From Thermus sp. LT1-2-5 (lineage in GTDB: Bacteria > Deinococcota > Deinococci > Deinococcales > Thermaceae): a stretch of DNA of 64,000 nucleotides. The translations under genes were made by a program, and so were the position numbers. This document shows positions 24,292 to 35,887 of this stretch, one piece after another; position 1 is the stretch's first letter, and each line of letters starts with the position of its first letter. Where the stretch lies: the NCBI RefSeq assembly GCF_040363165.1, contig NZ_BSRG01000003.1, positions 62,001-126,000 of the forward strand. Direction: 5' to 3'. The notes beneath the pieces were generated by a model. The model ran no database searches and had not been told where the DNA came from. It saw only the letters and a program-made list of their open reading frames with translations.

Positions 24292-24337
24292 GCCTTTCAC
24301 CTCCGTTTTAGAGTTTATACCTTCCCGGGAAAGACGT

Positions 24338-24366
24338 TTGGCCCTTAGGGCACCCTGTGCTAAAAT
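24338..24366 (+). promoter_or_regulatory. tRNA promoter
   Basis: TTGGCC (24338-24343), 17-nt spacer, TAAAAT (24361-24366), ending 13 nt before the mature tRNA 5' end. Confidence 0.7.
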
Positions 24367-24379
24367 AAGCCCTTGGCGC

Positions 24380-24456
24380 GGGCCGTTAGCTCAATCGGTC
24401 AGAGCGGCCGGCTCATAACCGGTTGGTTGCAGGTTCAAGTCCTGCACGGCCCACCA
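24380..24456 (+). tRNA. tRNA with CAU anticodon (elongator Met or Ile2)
   Basis: 77 nt including an encoded CCA. Acceptor GGGCCGT pairs with ACGGCCC; D-arm GCTC...GAGC; anticodon stem GCCGG/CCGGT with loop CTCATAA; variable TGGTT; T-arm GCAGG-TTCAAGT-CCTGC. The acceptor pairs C4-G69 and C5-G68 match determinants described for the lysidine-forming enzyme TilS on tRNA-Ile2, so it may read AUA rather than AUG. It is not initiator tRNA: the first pair is G1-C72 and the anticodon stem lacks the three G-C pairs. Confidence 0.93.
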
Positions 24457-24458
24457 AG

Positions 24459-24485
24459 AAGGCCCCTTGGGGGCCTTTTCCTTTT
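24459..24485 (+). terminator. Rho-independent terminator of the tRNA gene
   Basis: AAGGCCCC-TTG-GGGGCCTT (8-bp stem) followed by TTCCTTTT, starting 2 nt after the CCA end. Confidence 0.85.
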
Positions 24486-24499
24486 GGCAGAATGGGGGT

Positions 24500-24829
24500 A
24501 TGGAGGCTTTGGAAGCTTTCCAGCTCCTGGACTTACGGGTGGGGCAAGTGGTCAAGGCGGAACCCCACGAGAAGGCGAGAAAGCCCAGCTACAAACTTTG
24601 GGTGGACCTGGGGCCCCTGGGGGTCAAGCGGAGCTCGGCCCAAATCACCGACCTCTACACCCCAGAAACCCTGGTGGGCCGCCTGGTGGTCTGCGCCGTG
24701 AACCTGGGTACCCGGGTCATCGGGGGCTTCCCCTCGGAGGTCCTGGTCCTAGGCGTGAAGGATGGGGAGGGCCGGGTGGTCCTCCTCACCCCCGAGCGGG
24801 CGGTGCCCCTGGGGGAAAAGGTCTTCTAG
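24500..24829 (+). CDS. csaA: CsaA-like tRNA-binding-domain chaperone
   Basis: 109 aa single OB-fold (tRNA_bind domain). Key CsaA segments are LDLRVGQVVKAEPHEKARKPSYKLWVD, SSAQITDLYTPE and the late PSEVLVLGV. The family forms dimers with export-related chaperone activity and a tRNA-binding groove. Start is ATG 24500, with a CAGAAT -10-like hexamer ending 6 nt before it, in the space just behind the tRNA terminator. The stop overlaps the next, convergent gene in CTAG. Confidence 0.9.
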   Translation: MEALEAFQLLDLRVGQVVKAEPHEKARKPSYKLWVDLGPLGVKRSSAQITDLYTPETLVGRLVVCAVNLGTRVIGGFPSEVLVLGVKDGEGRVVLLTPERAVPLGEKVF

Positions 24830-25857
24830 AGGGTCCGGGTCACCTTGCGGAGGTGCCGGGGCCGGTCGGGGTCCTGCCCCCGGGCCCGGGCCAGGGCTTC
24901 GGCCAAGGGGTAAAAGGCCTGGATGAGGAGCAAGGGGGTAAGCTCTGGCCCCAAGGCCACGGGCAGGGCCAAGGGGGTATGGGCCAGGGCTAAGGCGTCG
25001 GGCTCGGGGGAGAGGACGAGGAGGTGGGCGCCCTTGGCCCTTAGGCCCTCCAGGGTCTTTAGCGTTTCCTCCAGGGCCTCGTCCTTCTGCGCCAAGGCCA
25101 AAACGGGAAAGCCCTCCTCCAAAAGGGCCTGGGGCCCGTGGAGAAACTCTGCCAAGGAAAACCCCTCGGCGTGGAGGGCCGCCACCTCCTTGAGCTTTAA
25201 AGCCGCCTCCAAGGCCACGGGGAAGGTGAAGCCCCGGCCCAAGACGAAGAGGTTTTCCACCTCCTCCAAGTACCCCAGGTCCCCCTGGGGCGCCAGGGCC
25301 TGGCTCAAGGCCTCGGGCAAGGCGGGCAGGGTTTGCCGAAGCCTGGGGTCTTCCAGGGTATGGGCGAGGAGGTGGGCCGTGGCCGCCAGCATGGCGAGAA
25401 AGCTCTTGGTGGCCGCCACCGCCTTCTCCTCCCCCGCATGGAGGGGCAAGACCACCTCCGCCGCCTGGGCCAGGGGGCTTTCCTCCCGGTTCACCAAGGC
25501 CACGGTGAGGACCCCCCTTTCCCGGTAAGCCCGCACCACCTCCAAGAGGTCTGGGCTCTCCCCGCTTTGGCTGTAGGCGAGGAGCAAGGCGGGGTGAGGG
25601 AGCCTAGGCCGCGCCCGGTAGAGGGTGAGGACGGAAGGGGCTAAGGAGAGCACGGGCCATTCCAGGCGCGCCTCGAGGAGGTACTTGGCAAAGAGAGCCG
25701 CATGGTCTGAGCTCCCCCGGGCCACCGTGAGGACCAAGGCCGGGGGCCTCCGCCGGAGGAAGGCGGCGAGGCTTCTCACCTCGGCCTCGTTCTCCCTTAG
25801 AAGCCGCTCCACCACCTGAGGGGCTTCCTCCGCCTCGTGGCGCATGAACGAAGCCAT
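24826..25857 (-). CDS. Double-SIS-domain sugar isomerase/deaminase (GlmS C-half or NagB-II like)
   Basis: 343 aa with two SIS domains and no glutaminase domain. The first contains [15 protein letters not shown] and [14 protein letters not shown] (phosphosugar Ser cluster), with AVAATKSF after it; the second contains [28 protein letters not shown] and EFLHGP, as in GlmS isomerase domains. It is thus probably a glucosamine-6-phosphate deaminase or related aldose-ketose isomerase. Start is ATG 25857: TACAAT lies 7 nt upstream, and the more upstream ATG at 25866 overlaps that -10. It is divergent from uvrA. Confidence 0.85.
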   Translation of the reverse strand: MASFMRHEAEEAPQVVERLLRENEAEVRSLAAFLRRRPPALVLTVARGSSDHAALFAKYLLEARLEWPVLSLAPSVLTLYRARPRLPHPALLLAYSQSGESPDLLEVVRAYRERGVLTVALVNREESPLAQAAEVVLPLHAGEEKAVAATKSFLAMLAATAHLLAHTLEDPRLRQTLPALPEALSQALAPQGDLGYLEEVENLFVLGRGFTFPVALEAALKLKEVAALHAEGFSLAEFLHGPQALLEEGFPVLALAQKDEALEETLKTLEGLRAKGAHLLVLSPEPDALALAHTPLALPVALGPELTPLLLIQAFYPLAEALARARGQDPDRPRHLRKVTRTL

Positions 25858-25864
25858 GTGCCCC

Positions 25865-25911
25865 ATTGTAGCCCGCCCACCCTACCTCCTTCCCCCTGGG
25901 GGTGGTATACT
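25865..25911. promoter_or_regulatory. uvrA: Divergent leaderless promoters for the SIS gene (-) and uvrA (+)
   Basis: Minus-strand TACAAT (25870-25865) ends 7 nt before the SIS ATG at 25857. Plus-strand TATACT (25906-25911) ends 7 nt before the uvrA ATG at 25919. No LexA-like SOS box is recognisable, which fits Thermus lacking a classical LexA regulon. The -35 sequences are poor on both sides. Confidence 0.6.
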
Positions 25912-25918
25912 TCCACGG

Positions 25919-28777
<2,859 letters not shown>

Positions 28778-28843
28778 GCGCTCATCTTGCTCTCTTACGA
28801 CCTAGACCAGTAAAGTGGCCTAGGCGTTGGACCGGGAGGAATC

Positions 28844-29776
28844 ATGCGGGTACTGGTTACAGGCGGTGCGGGTTTCATCGGCAGCCATATTGTGGAAAGC
28901 CTATGGCGGGAAGGGGTGGAGGTGGCGGTCCTAGACAGCCTGGCCACGGGCAAGCGGGAAAACGTACCCCAGGGCCTTTACTTTTACAAGGTGGACCTCA
29001 GGGACAAGGAGGGGCTAGAGCGGGTCTTCCGCGAGTTCCGCCCCACCCATGTGTCCCACCAGGCGGCCCAGGCCTCGGTCAAGGTGAGCGTGGAAAACCC
29101 GGTCCTGGACTTCGAGGTGAACCTCCTGGGGGGGCTTAACCTCCTCGAGGCCTGCCGCAAGTGGGGGGTGGAGAAGCTCCTTTTCGCCTCCACCGGCGGG
29201 GCCATCTACGGTGAGGTGCCCGAGGGAGAGGCCGCCGAGGAAACCTGGCCCCCCAGGCCCAAAAGCCCCTACGCCGCAAGCAAGGCGGCCTTTGAGCACT
29301 ACCTTTCCGCCTATGGGCAAAACTTTGGCCTCAAGTGGGTGGCCTTGCGCTACGCCAACGTCTACGGGCCCCGCCAAGACCCCCACGGGGAGGCGGGGGT
29401 GGTGGCCATCTTTGCGGAAAGGGTCCTCAAGGGAGAGCCCGTCACCCTCTACGCCCGCAAGACCCCAGGTGACGAGGGGTGCGTGCGGGACTACATCTAC
29501 GTGGAGGACGTGGTGCGGGCCCACAACCTAGCCCTAAGGAGCCTGGAAGGGGTGTACAACGTGGGTACTGGGGAAGGCCACACCACCCGAGAGGTCCTGG
29601 AAGCAGTGGTGGAGGCGGCGGGAAAAGCGCCAGAGGTAAAGTACGCCCCCCCGCGCCCAGGGGACCTGGAGCGGAGCGTCCTCTCCCCCCTAAAGCTCAT
29701 GGCCCACGGCTGGCAGCCCCAGGTGGGCTTTGGGGAGGGCATCCGGCGCACGGTGGAGTATTTCCGGGAGCGTTGA
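28844..29776 (+). CDS. galE: NAD-dependent sugar-nucleotide epimerase (GalE-like)
   Basis: 310 aa extended SDR. The NAD motif is GGAGFIGSH at residues 8-16, the catalytic triad is Ser/Thr in FASTGGAIYG with the YAASK Tyr-Lys pair near 145, and the sugar-binding NVYGPRQDP loop follows. It most resembles UDP-glucose 4-epimerase of thermophiles, but related dehydratases and epimerases share these motifs. Start ATG 28844 with GGGAGG 5 nt upstream. The 66-nt gap after uvrA has a weak TTGCTC/TAAAGT promoter-like pair and no terminator, so partial read-through from uvrA is possible. Confidence 0.87.
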   Translation: MRVLVTGGAGFIGSHIVESLWREGVEVAVLDSLATGKRENVPQGLYFYKVDLRDKEGLERVFREFRPTHVSHQAAQASVKVSVENPVLDFEVNLLGGLNLLEACRKWGVEKLLFASTGGAIYGEVPEGEAAEETWPPRPKSPYAASKAAFEHYLSAYGQNFGLKWVALRYANVYGPRQDPHGEAGVVAIFAERVLKGEPVTLYARKTPGDEGCVRDYIYVEDVVRAHNLALRSLEGVYNVGTGEGHTTREVLEAVVEAAGKAPEVKYAPPRPGDLERSVLSPLKLMAHGWQPQVGFGEGIRRTVEYFRER

Positions 29777-29812
29777 CATACCCCCTCCCCCTATTGGAAG
29801 ATAGGGGGTATG
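29773..29812 (+). promoter_or_regulatory. TTGACA box and nested inverted repeats reaching into the TDT-transporter start codon
   Basis: TTGACA lies at 29773-29778. CATACCCCCT (29777-29786) is the inverse of AGGGGGTATG (29803-29812), which contains the start codon. Inside it CCCCCTAT (29787-29794) pairs with ATAGGGGG (29801-29808) around a 6-nt loop. The arrangement could be an operator, a start-codon-masking RNA hairpin, or both. Confidence 0.5.
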
Positions 29813-30865
29813 AGCGCACGCCTTTTCCACCCGGGTTGGTTCGCAGCGGTCATGGGGGGAAGCGGAGTGGCCTTGGTCCTGGCCCGGTTCGAAGCCTGGA
29901 GCCTTGGGGTTTTGGCCTACGGCCTCACGGCCCTGCTCTTCGCCCTCAGCCTGGGCTTCTTCTTGGCCAAGCTCCTCCGCCACCCGAACCAGGTGTGGCG
30001 GGAACTCCACCACCCCCTCCTTTCCCAGCTCTACGCCACATTTCCCTTAGCCTTCCTCCTATTCTCCCTGGCAAGCCTCAAGGTGGCAGGGCTCACAACG
30101 CTAGCCTTGGGTCTTTTCCTCACGGGGGCGCCCCTTGTCCTCCTCACCAGCCTTCTCCTAGGGTATTTGGTCTTCACCCGAATGCGCCTTCCCTTTGAGG
30201 CCGCCAACGGCACCTGGTTTATCCCCCCCGTTTCCACCCTGGTGGTGCCCCTTACCGGGGGACCCCTCCTGCCCCTCCTAGGCCCCTGGAAGCTGGAAGC
30301 GTTGTACTGGATGCTCATGTTTCTGGGCCTAGGGTATGTCCTCTTTCTCTGGGTAGGAGCCACCCTTTTTAGCCGCCTCTACGTCCACGAGCGCCCAGCT
30401 CCCGAGCTCACGCCGAGCCTTTTCATCGGTCTTGCTCCCGTGGGGGTAGGAATCCTCGCCCCCTTAAGCCTCCTGGAAGGGGCCCGGGCAGCAGGGCTTT
30501 ACGGGGGGAACCTCGAGGGCCTCTACCTCCTGGGAGCCACCCTTTGGGGGCTTGGGGGCTGGTGGTTGGTGCTTGCCCTAGCCTTGATGGGGGAAACCTT
30601 CTTGCGGGAGAAAAAGCCGCTTCCCTTCGGTCCTGGCCTTTGGAGCCTGGTCTTTCCCTTGGCCGCCTTCACCCTGGCCACCCGGGCTTTGGCGGAAGGC
30701 CTCGATAGCCTCCTTTTCCTCTGGCTGGCGTCAGGGCTTCTGCTCCTCCTGCTCGCCTTCTACCTCGCCCTCCTCCCCAAGACCCTGCAAGCCTTCTTGA
30801 CCCTCCGGGTGCTCCAAGAGGAGGTGCCTACGGGCCAAGCGCACCCGGGCCCTCAGGGCAGCTAG
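29810..30865 (+). CDS. TDT/SLAC1-family transporter (TehA-like)
   Basis: 351 aa membrane protein with about ten hydrophobic helices and little between them. It starts with [21 protein letters not shown] and contains [17 protein letters not shown], both typical of the tellurite-resistance/dicarboxylate transporter (TDT) and SLAC1 anion-channel family. The likely substrates are anions such as C4-dicarboxylate, sulfite or chloride; the sequence does not decide. The last 135 nt overlap the convergent argH-like gene in antisense. Confidence 0.85.
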   Translation: MSARLFHPGWFAAVMGGSGVALVLARFEAWSLGVLAYGLTALLFALSLGFFLAKLLRHPNQVWRELHHPLLSQLYATFPLAFLLFSLASLKVAGLTTLALGLFLTGAPLVLLTSLLLGYLVFTRMRLPFEAANGTWFIPPVSTLVVPLTGGPLLPLLGPWKLEALYWMLMFLGLGYVLFLWVGATLFSRLYVHERPAPELTPSLFIGLAPVGVGILAPLSLLEGARAAGLYGGNLEGLYLLGATLWGLGGWWLVLALALMGETFLREKKPLPFGPGLWSLVFPLAAFTLATRALAEGLDSLLFLWLASGLLLLLLAFYLALLPKTLQAFLTLRVLQEEVPTGQAHPGPQGS

Positions 30866-32167
30866 GGCCTTTCGGTCCTCTTTAAGGCGCCTCTTGGCCT
30901 CCTTGAGCGCCCGCTCCCGCGCCCCCGGGCCTACGCCCCCCAAGACCTCGCGCCGGCCGAAGAAGGCAGGCAGGTTCATCCAGGCCACTAGCTCTTCCTG
31001 CTCCACACCCAAGAGCTCCGGCCGCACCCCCGGTAGGGCCCCCTGTACCCGGCGGTAGGCCTCGGGGAGGGGCACTCCTTTGCGCACCAAAAGGTCCACC
31101 ACTTCCGAGGCCAAGACCTCGGGGGAGAGGGCCTCGAGGAGAAGGTCCGGGGCGAAACGGCTCTCCTCCAGGGCCACCCGGGTGAGCTCCAAGGCCGCCT
31201 CCCCCTCGGCCAAAAGGGCGGCCAAGGGCTCCAAGGCCCCCGTGGAGTGGTCGTTGAGGTCGGTGAAGGGGGTGTTGTGGTTGAGATGGGCCAAAACCCC
31301 CGCCCCGCCCACCAGGTTCCCGGCCCGGATGCGGGCGTGCTCCAGCACCACGGGGTTGCGCTTCTGCGGCATGAAGCTGGACCCCTGGGCCAGGCTTTCC
31401 CCCACCACAAAGGCCCCCCGGGCCGCCCAGGCCAAGAGGTCGGTGAGGAAGCGGGAGAGGCTTGTCCCCATGCCCGCCAGGGCGAAGGCGAGCTCCAGGG
31501 CGTAGTCCCCGGCAGCCACGGCGTCCAGGGTGTGCTCCACCGGTCCCTGGAAGCCCAAAAGGGCCGCCAGGCGGGCGCGGTCCACCGGGTAAGGGCTTCC
31601 CGCCAAGGCGCTTGCCCCCAAGGGGGAGCGGTCCAGGGTAGAAAGGGCGTGGATGAGCCTCCGGTAATCCCGCTCCAAGAGCGCCTCCACCCCAAGGAGG
31701 TAGTGGTCCAGGGTGGAGGGCTGGGCCGGCTGGTGATGGGTGGCCAGCACGAGGGGCACGCCAAAGTGAACCTCCGCCAGGCGAAGAAGGGCGCGCCGTA
31801 GCCGCCAAAAATCGCCCAAAAGGGCGATGACCTGGTCCCGCAAGTAGGCGCGGAACACGGTGAGGTCCAGGTCGTTGCGGGAAAGCCCGCGGCGCACCGC
31901 CCCCGCCACCTCCTCTCCCCAGTGCTCGGCCAGCTGGAGCTGGATGGAAAAGAAGACGTCCTCCACCTCCCCGGTGAAGCTGGGCAGGGGCAAGGTGCGA
32001 AGCTCCCGCAACGCCGCCACCGCCTCCTTGGCCTTGGGTACCCCCAGGCGGGCGAGCTCTAGGGCGTAAGCGGTGAGGGCGTCAAAGAAGTGGGGCACCA
32101 GATGCTCCCGGGCGAAGCGGTAATGGGGCGCCAAAACGTGGCGGCGGTAGACCCCGTGCCAGCGCAT
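30731..32167 (-). CDS. Argininosuccinate lyase-like protein (fumarase/aspartase superfamily)
   Basis: 478 aa. Superfamily core is intact: LSRNDLD near residue 95 (ArgH SRNDQ), [18 protein letters not shown] with the general acid-region His, and the mobile loop [11 protein letters not shown] with catalytic Ser. The standard ArgH N-terminus (WGGRF) is missing, and the THLQxAQP segment is changed to THHQPAQP, so it is a divergent paralogue and may use another substrate. The ATG at 32167 is preceded by TAGGAT with 6 nt between them. Its last 45 residues are a Glu/Gln/Gly-rich tail written antisense to a membrane helix of the convergent gene. Confidence 0.82.
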   Translation of the reverse strand: MRWHGVYRRHVLAPHYRFAREHLVPHFFDALTAYALELARLGVPKAKEAVAALRELRTLPLPSFTGEVEDVFFSIQLQLAEHWGEEVAGAVRRGLSRNDLDLTVFRAYLRDQVIALLGDFWRLRRALLRLAEVHFGVPLVLATHHQPAQPSTLDHYLLGVEALLERDYRRLIHALSTLDRSPLGASALAGSPYPVDRARLAALLGFQGPVEHTLDAVAAGDYALELAFALAGMGTSLSRFLTDLLAWAARGAFVVGESLAQGSSFMPQKRNPVVLEHARIRAGNLVGGAGVLAHLNHNTPFTDLNDHSTGALEPLAALLAEGEAALELTRVALEESRFAPDLLLEALSPEVLASEVVDLLVRKGVPLPEAYRRVQGALPGVRPELLGVEQEELVAWMNLPAFFGRREVLGGVGPGARERALKEAKRRLKEDRKALAALRARVRLARRHLLLEHPEGQEGLQGLGEEGEVEGEQEEQKP

Positions 32168-32196
32168 GCTCCCATCCTAGGACGAAAACGCCTCGG

Positions 32197-32225
32197 TTGA
32201 CGTGGTTTACGGTGCGTGTTATGTT
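32197..32225 (+). promoter_or_regulatory. Promoter of the Liv-type ABC operon
   Basis: TTGACG (32197-32202), 17-nt spacer, TATGTT (32220-32225). A leader of about 25 nt with AAGGAGG precedes the ATG at 32256. The argH-like gene's -10 (rc of 32174-32179) lies just upstream on the other strand. Confidence 0.75.
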
Positions 32226-32255
32226 GACCGCAAGCAAAGCGGGAAGGAGGCGAAC

Positions 32256-33440
32256 ATGAAGCGCAGGGAGTTTTTGCGGAAAGTCGGCGTGGGTTCCTTG
32301 TTGGCCTTGGGCATGCCCTACATCGCCTTGGCCCAGGCTAGACCGGTGAAGCTCGCCACCCTCTTGCCCCTCACGGGGCCCTTCGCCTTCGCCGGCAACG
32401 CCGGGCGGGAAGGTTTCGTAGACGGGGTGGACTACGTGAACGAGATCCTGGGGGGCATCGGCGGCCGTAGGCTGGAACTTATCGTGGAGGACACGGGCTA
32501 CGACGTGGCCAAGGGCACCGCCGCCTTCAACCGCGTCCTCTCCCGGGAACGGCCCGAGGAGCTCCTTTTTGTCTACGGGGACTCTACTGGGCTGTCCAAG
32601 GCCTTGGCTCCCGAGATCGCCCGCCTAGGCCTCCCCTACTCCGCCACCAGCTTCGCCAACGAGCTGGCCGACCCCAAAACCTACCCCACCATCTTCGTCT
32701 TCGGCCCCACCTACAACGACATGATGGAGGCCCTTTTGCGCCAAATCCGCCTGGAGAAGGCCCGAGCCCGCATCGCCCTGGTCTACTCCAACACGGAGTT
32801 CGGGCGCGACCCCATCCCCTACGTGAAGGAGCGGGCCAAAGCCTTGGGCATGGAAGTCGTGCACGAGGAAGTGACCCCCGCCGCCTTCACCGACGCCACC
32901 CCCGTGGTCCTGAACCTGCGCCGGTCCAACCCCGACTACGTGATCCTCCAAGGCTACGCCCTTTCTGTGGAGCCCCTCATTCTGCGCACCGCCCGGGAGC
33001 AGGGCCTGCAGGCCCGCTTCATGGGCACCTACTACTCGGCGGAGCTCGCCCTCATCCAACGGGCGGGCCCGGCGGCAGAGGGGTTCACCGTCACCTACCA
33101 CAACGCCTACTGGTACGACACCCTGGTGCCCGCGGTGGAGGAAATGCGCAAGTTCCGCCAGCGCAAGGGGCGGGACACCTCTTACCGCCCCACCTACTAC
33201 ATGGGTAGCCTGGCCGTAGCCCTGGCGGTGGCGGAGGCCATGCGCCGGGCAGCGGGGGCGGGGAAGCTCACCCGGGCCGGGGTGGTGGAGTACCTGGAAA
33301 AGCTTGGGGACTACAATGGCTTGGGCCTGCAGCGGAGCTACCAGTTTGTGAACCACCGCCTGCCCTACACCAAGCTCTACCGGGCGAGCGCCAAGGACGG
33401 CCGCTTCAACGCCATCACCGACTGGATCAAGCTGGCCTAA
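32256..33440 (+). CDS. Liv-type ABC transporter substrate-binding protein with Tat signal
   Basis: 394 aa. The N-terminus MKRREFLRKVGVGSLLALG carries a twin-arginine motif (R-R-x-F-L) and a hydrophobic stretch ending in ALAQA, so export as a folded protein is expected. The body is a type I periplasmic binding fold of the LivJ/Peripla_BP_6 class (LATLLPLTGPFAFAGNAGREG; VYSNTEFGRD; YVILQGYA). The ligand may be an amino acid, but amide and aromatic-acid binders share this fold, and the embedded acyl-CoA synthetase points to an organic acid. Start ATG 32256 has AAGGAGG 6 nt upstream. Confidence 0.9.
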   Translation: MKRREFLRKVGVGSLLALGMPYIALAQARPVKLATLLPLTGPFAFAGNAGREGFVDGVDYVNEILGGIGGRRLELIVEDTGYDVAKGTAAFNRVLSRERPEELLFVYGDSTGLSKALAPEIARLGLPYSATSFANELADPKTYPTIFVFGPTYNDMMEALLRQIRLEKARARIALVYSNTEFGRDPIPYVKERAKALGMEVVHEEVTPAAFTDATPVVLNLRRSNPDYVILQGYALSVEPLILRTAREQGLQARFMGTYYSAELALIQRAGPAAEGFTVTYHNAYWYDTLVPAVEEMRKFRQRKGRDTSYRPTYYMGSLAVALAVAEAMRRAAGAGKLTRAGVVEYLEKLGDYNGLGLQRSYQFVNHRLPYTKLYRASAKDGRFNAITDWIKLA

Positions 33441-33480
33441 AGGCCCCGCACCCTTTTTGGCCCGCCTTCTTGGAGGATTC

Positions 33481-34356
33481 GTGTCCGACCTCCTGCCTTA
33501 CCTCATCGGCGGCCTAGCCAACGGCGCCCTCTACGGCCTTTTAGCCTTGGGGTTCGTCTTGGTCTACCGGGCCACCAGCGTGGTCAACTTCGCCATCGGG
33601 GAGTTTCTCCTGGTGGGGGCTTACCTCACCTACACCTTCGCCCTTTTCCTGCCCCTAGGGCTCGCCATCCTAGCCGCCTTGCCCTTCGCCTTCCTCTTCG
33701 GCGTGTTGGTGGAACGGGGCTTCGTGCGGCCCCTCTTGGGCCGGAACGTGGTGGCGGTGATCATGGCCACCATCGGCCTGGCGGCTACCTTGGACGGCGG
33801 GGTGCAGCTCCTGTGGGGGCCGGACCTCAAGTACCTCTCGGGAAGCCTCCCCAACCTGGGCTTCCAAGTGGGGGAGGTCTTCGTTTCTTCCCGGGCGGTG
33901 TGGAACCTCCTTCTAGCCCTCCCCTTGGGCCTTGGCCTCCTGTGGCTTCTAAGGCGGAGCAAGTACGGCGTCTTGGTGCGGGCCATCTCCGAGCGGGAGG
34001 TGGCCGCCTTGGCCCTGGGCATCCCCACCGCCCGGGTCCTGGCCGGGGTCTGGGGGGTTTCCGCCCTTTTGGCCACCTTGGCGGGGGCGCTTTTGGCGGT
34101 GGCGAGCGGGGTGGGGCATAACCTGGTCTTCTTCGGCATGAAGGTCTTCCCCGTGGCCATCCTGGGGGGACTGGACTCCGTGGGCGGGGCGCTTTTGGCT
34201 GGGTTTTTGCTCGGGGTGTTGGAAGCCCTTTCCCAACGCTACCTGGAGCCCTTCCTCCCCGGCTTCACCGAGGCCTTGCCCTTTTTGGTGGTGCTTTTCG
34301 TCCTCCTCGTTCGGCCCTATGGACTGTTGGGCGAGCGGCAGATAGAGAGGGTGTGA
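33481..34356 (+). CDS. livH: Liv-type ABC permease, LivH family
   Basis: 291 aa permease with about eight hydrophobic segments. It has the LivH pattern LANGALYGLLALGFVLVYRATSVVNFAIGEF near the N-terminus and MKVFPVAILGGLDSVGGALLAG in the later half. Start is GTG 33481, preceded by TTGGAGGATTC; the more upstream TTG would have no ribosome site. The stop overlaps the next gene (TGATG). Confidence 0.92.
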   Translation: MSDLLPYLIGGLANGALYGLLALGFVLVYRATSVVNFAIGEFLLVGAYLTYTFALFLPLGLAILAALPFAFLFGVLVERGFVRPLLGRNVVAVIMATIGLAATLDGGVQLLWGPDLKYLSGSLPNLGFQVGEVFVSSRAVWNLLLALPLGLGLLWLLRRSKYGVLVRAISEREVAALALGIPTARVLAGVWGVSALLATLAGALLAVASGVGHNLVFFGMKVFPVAILGGLDSVGGALLAGFLLGVLEALSQRYLEPFLPGFTEALPFLVVLFVLLVRPYGLLGERQIERV

Positions 34357-35132
34357 TGCTGTCCGTGGAGAACCTCAAGGTGGTGTACCGCGGGGTAATC
34401 CTGGCCCTAGACGGGGTTTCCCTGGAGGTGGGGACAAAGGAGGCGGTAGCCCTCTTGGGCCCCAACGGGGCTGGGAAAAGCTCCTTGGTGCGGGCCGTGG
34501 CCGGGCTACTCCCCAAGTTTGAGGGGCGGGTGCTGGACGGGCACATCCGCTTCCTCGGCCAGGACACCACCCACCTGGACCCCGTGCGCCTTTCCCGCAT
34601 GGGCCTCACTGCGGTTCTGGAAGGAAGGCCCCTCTTCCGCTACCTCACCCCGGTGGAAAACCTGGTGGCGGCGGGCCACCGCCTGAGCCCCAAGGAGCTC
34701 AAGGAAGGGATGGAGGAGGTCTTCGCCCGCTTTCCCCGCCTTTACGAGCGCCGCCACGAGCAGGCGGGCTACCTCTCCGGAGGAGAGCAGCAGATGCTCC
34801 TTCTGGGCATGGCCCTCCTGACCCGCCCCCAACTCCTGGTGGTGGACGAGCCTTCCTTGGGCCTCGCCCCTAAGTTGGTGGAGGAGGTGATGGCCATCCT
34901 GGACACCCTCCGGCGCGAAAAGGGGCTAAGCCTCCTGCTGGTAGAGCAAAACGCCCGGGCCGCCCTAAGCATCGTGGATCGCGTCTATGTATTGGAGCGG
35001 GGCCGGGTGGTCTTTGAAGGGAACGCCAAGGATGCCAAGGAAGACCAGGACGTGATGGAGTTCTACCTGGGCAAGGAGGAGGTGGGCTTTCGCCAAGCCC
35101 GCCGCTACCGCAGGCGGAAGAGGTGGGTGTGA
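34356..35132 (+). CDS. livF: Liv-type ABC ATPase, LivF family
   Basis: 258 aa ATPase. Walker A GPNGAGKSS, signature YLSGGEQQM and Walker B LLVVDEPSLGLAP are typical of LivF (note the LGLAP following the Walker B). It has a slightly longer basic C-terminus (RQARRYRRRKRW). The ATG at 34356 shares its A with the livH TGA. Gene order H-F-G-ligase-M differs from the E. coli order (K-H-M-G-F). Confidence 0.92.
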   Translation: MLSVENLKVVYRGVILALDGVSLEVGTKEAVALLGPNGAGKSSLVRAVAGLLPKFEGRVLDGHIRFLGQDTTHLDPVRLSRMGLTAVLEGRPLFRYLTPVENLVAAGHRLSPKELKEGMEEVFARFPRLYERRHEQAGYLSGGEQQMLLLGMALLTRPQLLVVDEPSLGLAPKLVEEVMAILDTLRREKGLSLLLVEQNARAALSIVDRVYVLERGRVVFEGNAKDAKEDQDVMEFYLGKEEVGFRQARRYRRRKRWV

Positions 35133-35881
35133 TGGGGGTGATCCTCGAGGCCAAAAACCTGCACCTTTCCTTCAAAGGCGTCAAGGCCCTGGCCGGGGTG
35201 GAGTTCGCTGTGAACGAAGGGGAGTTCTTCGCCGTCATCGGCCCCAACGGGGCGGGAAAGACCACCCTCCTAAACGTTCTTTCCGGGGTGTATGAGCCGG
35301 AAAGAGGAGAAGTGGTCTTCCTCGGGCAAAGCCTGAAGGGGAAAAGCCCCCAGACCCGGGCCCGCATGGGCTTGGGGCGCACCTTCCAGGGACTGGAGAT
35401 CTTCCGGGGCATGAGCGTGCTAGACAACGTGAAGCTGGGCGCGGAGCTGGCCCTGGCCACCTACCCCTTGGGCCTGCCCCAGGCGGAGCGGGAGTGGCGG
35501 CTTCGGGCCTGGGCGGAGGAGGTGTTGGACTACCTGCACCTCGCCCCCTTCCGCCACGCCCCGGCGGGGATGCTCCCTTACGGACTCCAGAAGCGGGTGG
35601 AGGTGGCCCGGGCCCTGGCGGGCCGCCCCAAGCTCCTCCTCCTGGACGAGCCCATGGCGGGGCTTGCCCTGGAGGAAAAGCAGGACCTGGCCCGCTTCCT
35701 CCTGGACGCCCGGGAGGAGTGGGGCGTCACCCTCCTTTGGGTGGAACACGACCTGAGGGCCGTGCTGGAGCTTTCCGACCGGGTCTTGGTCCTCTCCTAC
35801 GGTGAGGTGCTCTACTACGGCCCCCCGGAAGGGGTGCGCCAAGAACCCAAGGTGGTGGAGGCCTACTTGGGCCATGCCTAA
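35132..35881 (+). CDS. livG: Liv-type ABC ATPase, LivG family
   Basis: 249 aa ATPase partner of LivF. It has Walker A GPNGAGKTT, the LivG-specific GLGRTFQGLEIFRGMSVLDNV region, a signature that is degenerate (MLPYGLQKRVEVA instead of LSGGQ-like LPYGxQR, the normal LivG form) and Walker B LLLLDEPMAGL. Start ATG 35132 shares its A with the livF stop (TGATG); three in-frame codons upstream are inside livF. Confidence 0.91.
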   Translation: MGVILEAKNLHLSFKGVKALAGVEFAVNEGEFFAVIGPNGAGKTTLLNVLSGVYEPERGEVVFLGQSLKGKSPQTRARMGLGRTFQGLEIFRGMSVLDNVKLGAELALATYPLGLPQAEREWRLRAWAEEVLDYLHLAPFRHAPAGMLPYGLQKRVEVARALAGRPKLLLLDEPMAGLALEEKQDLARFLLDAREEWGVTLLWVEHDLRAVLELSDRVLVLSYGEVLYYGPPEGVRQEPKVVEAYLGHA

Positions 35882-35887
35882 TGCGCC

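Noticed and set aside
24373..24993. 206-codon plus-strand frame across the tRNA
   Set aside because: It runs through the tRNA, its terminator and csaA in another frame; Gly/Pro-rich low-complexity translation.
35132..35881. LivG as a defective ATPase because LSGGQ is not seen
   Set aside because: LivG proteins normally carry LPYGxQRRLE-type signatures, so MLPYGLQKRVE is ordinary for the family.
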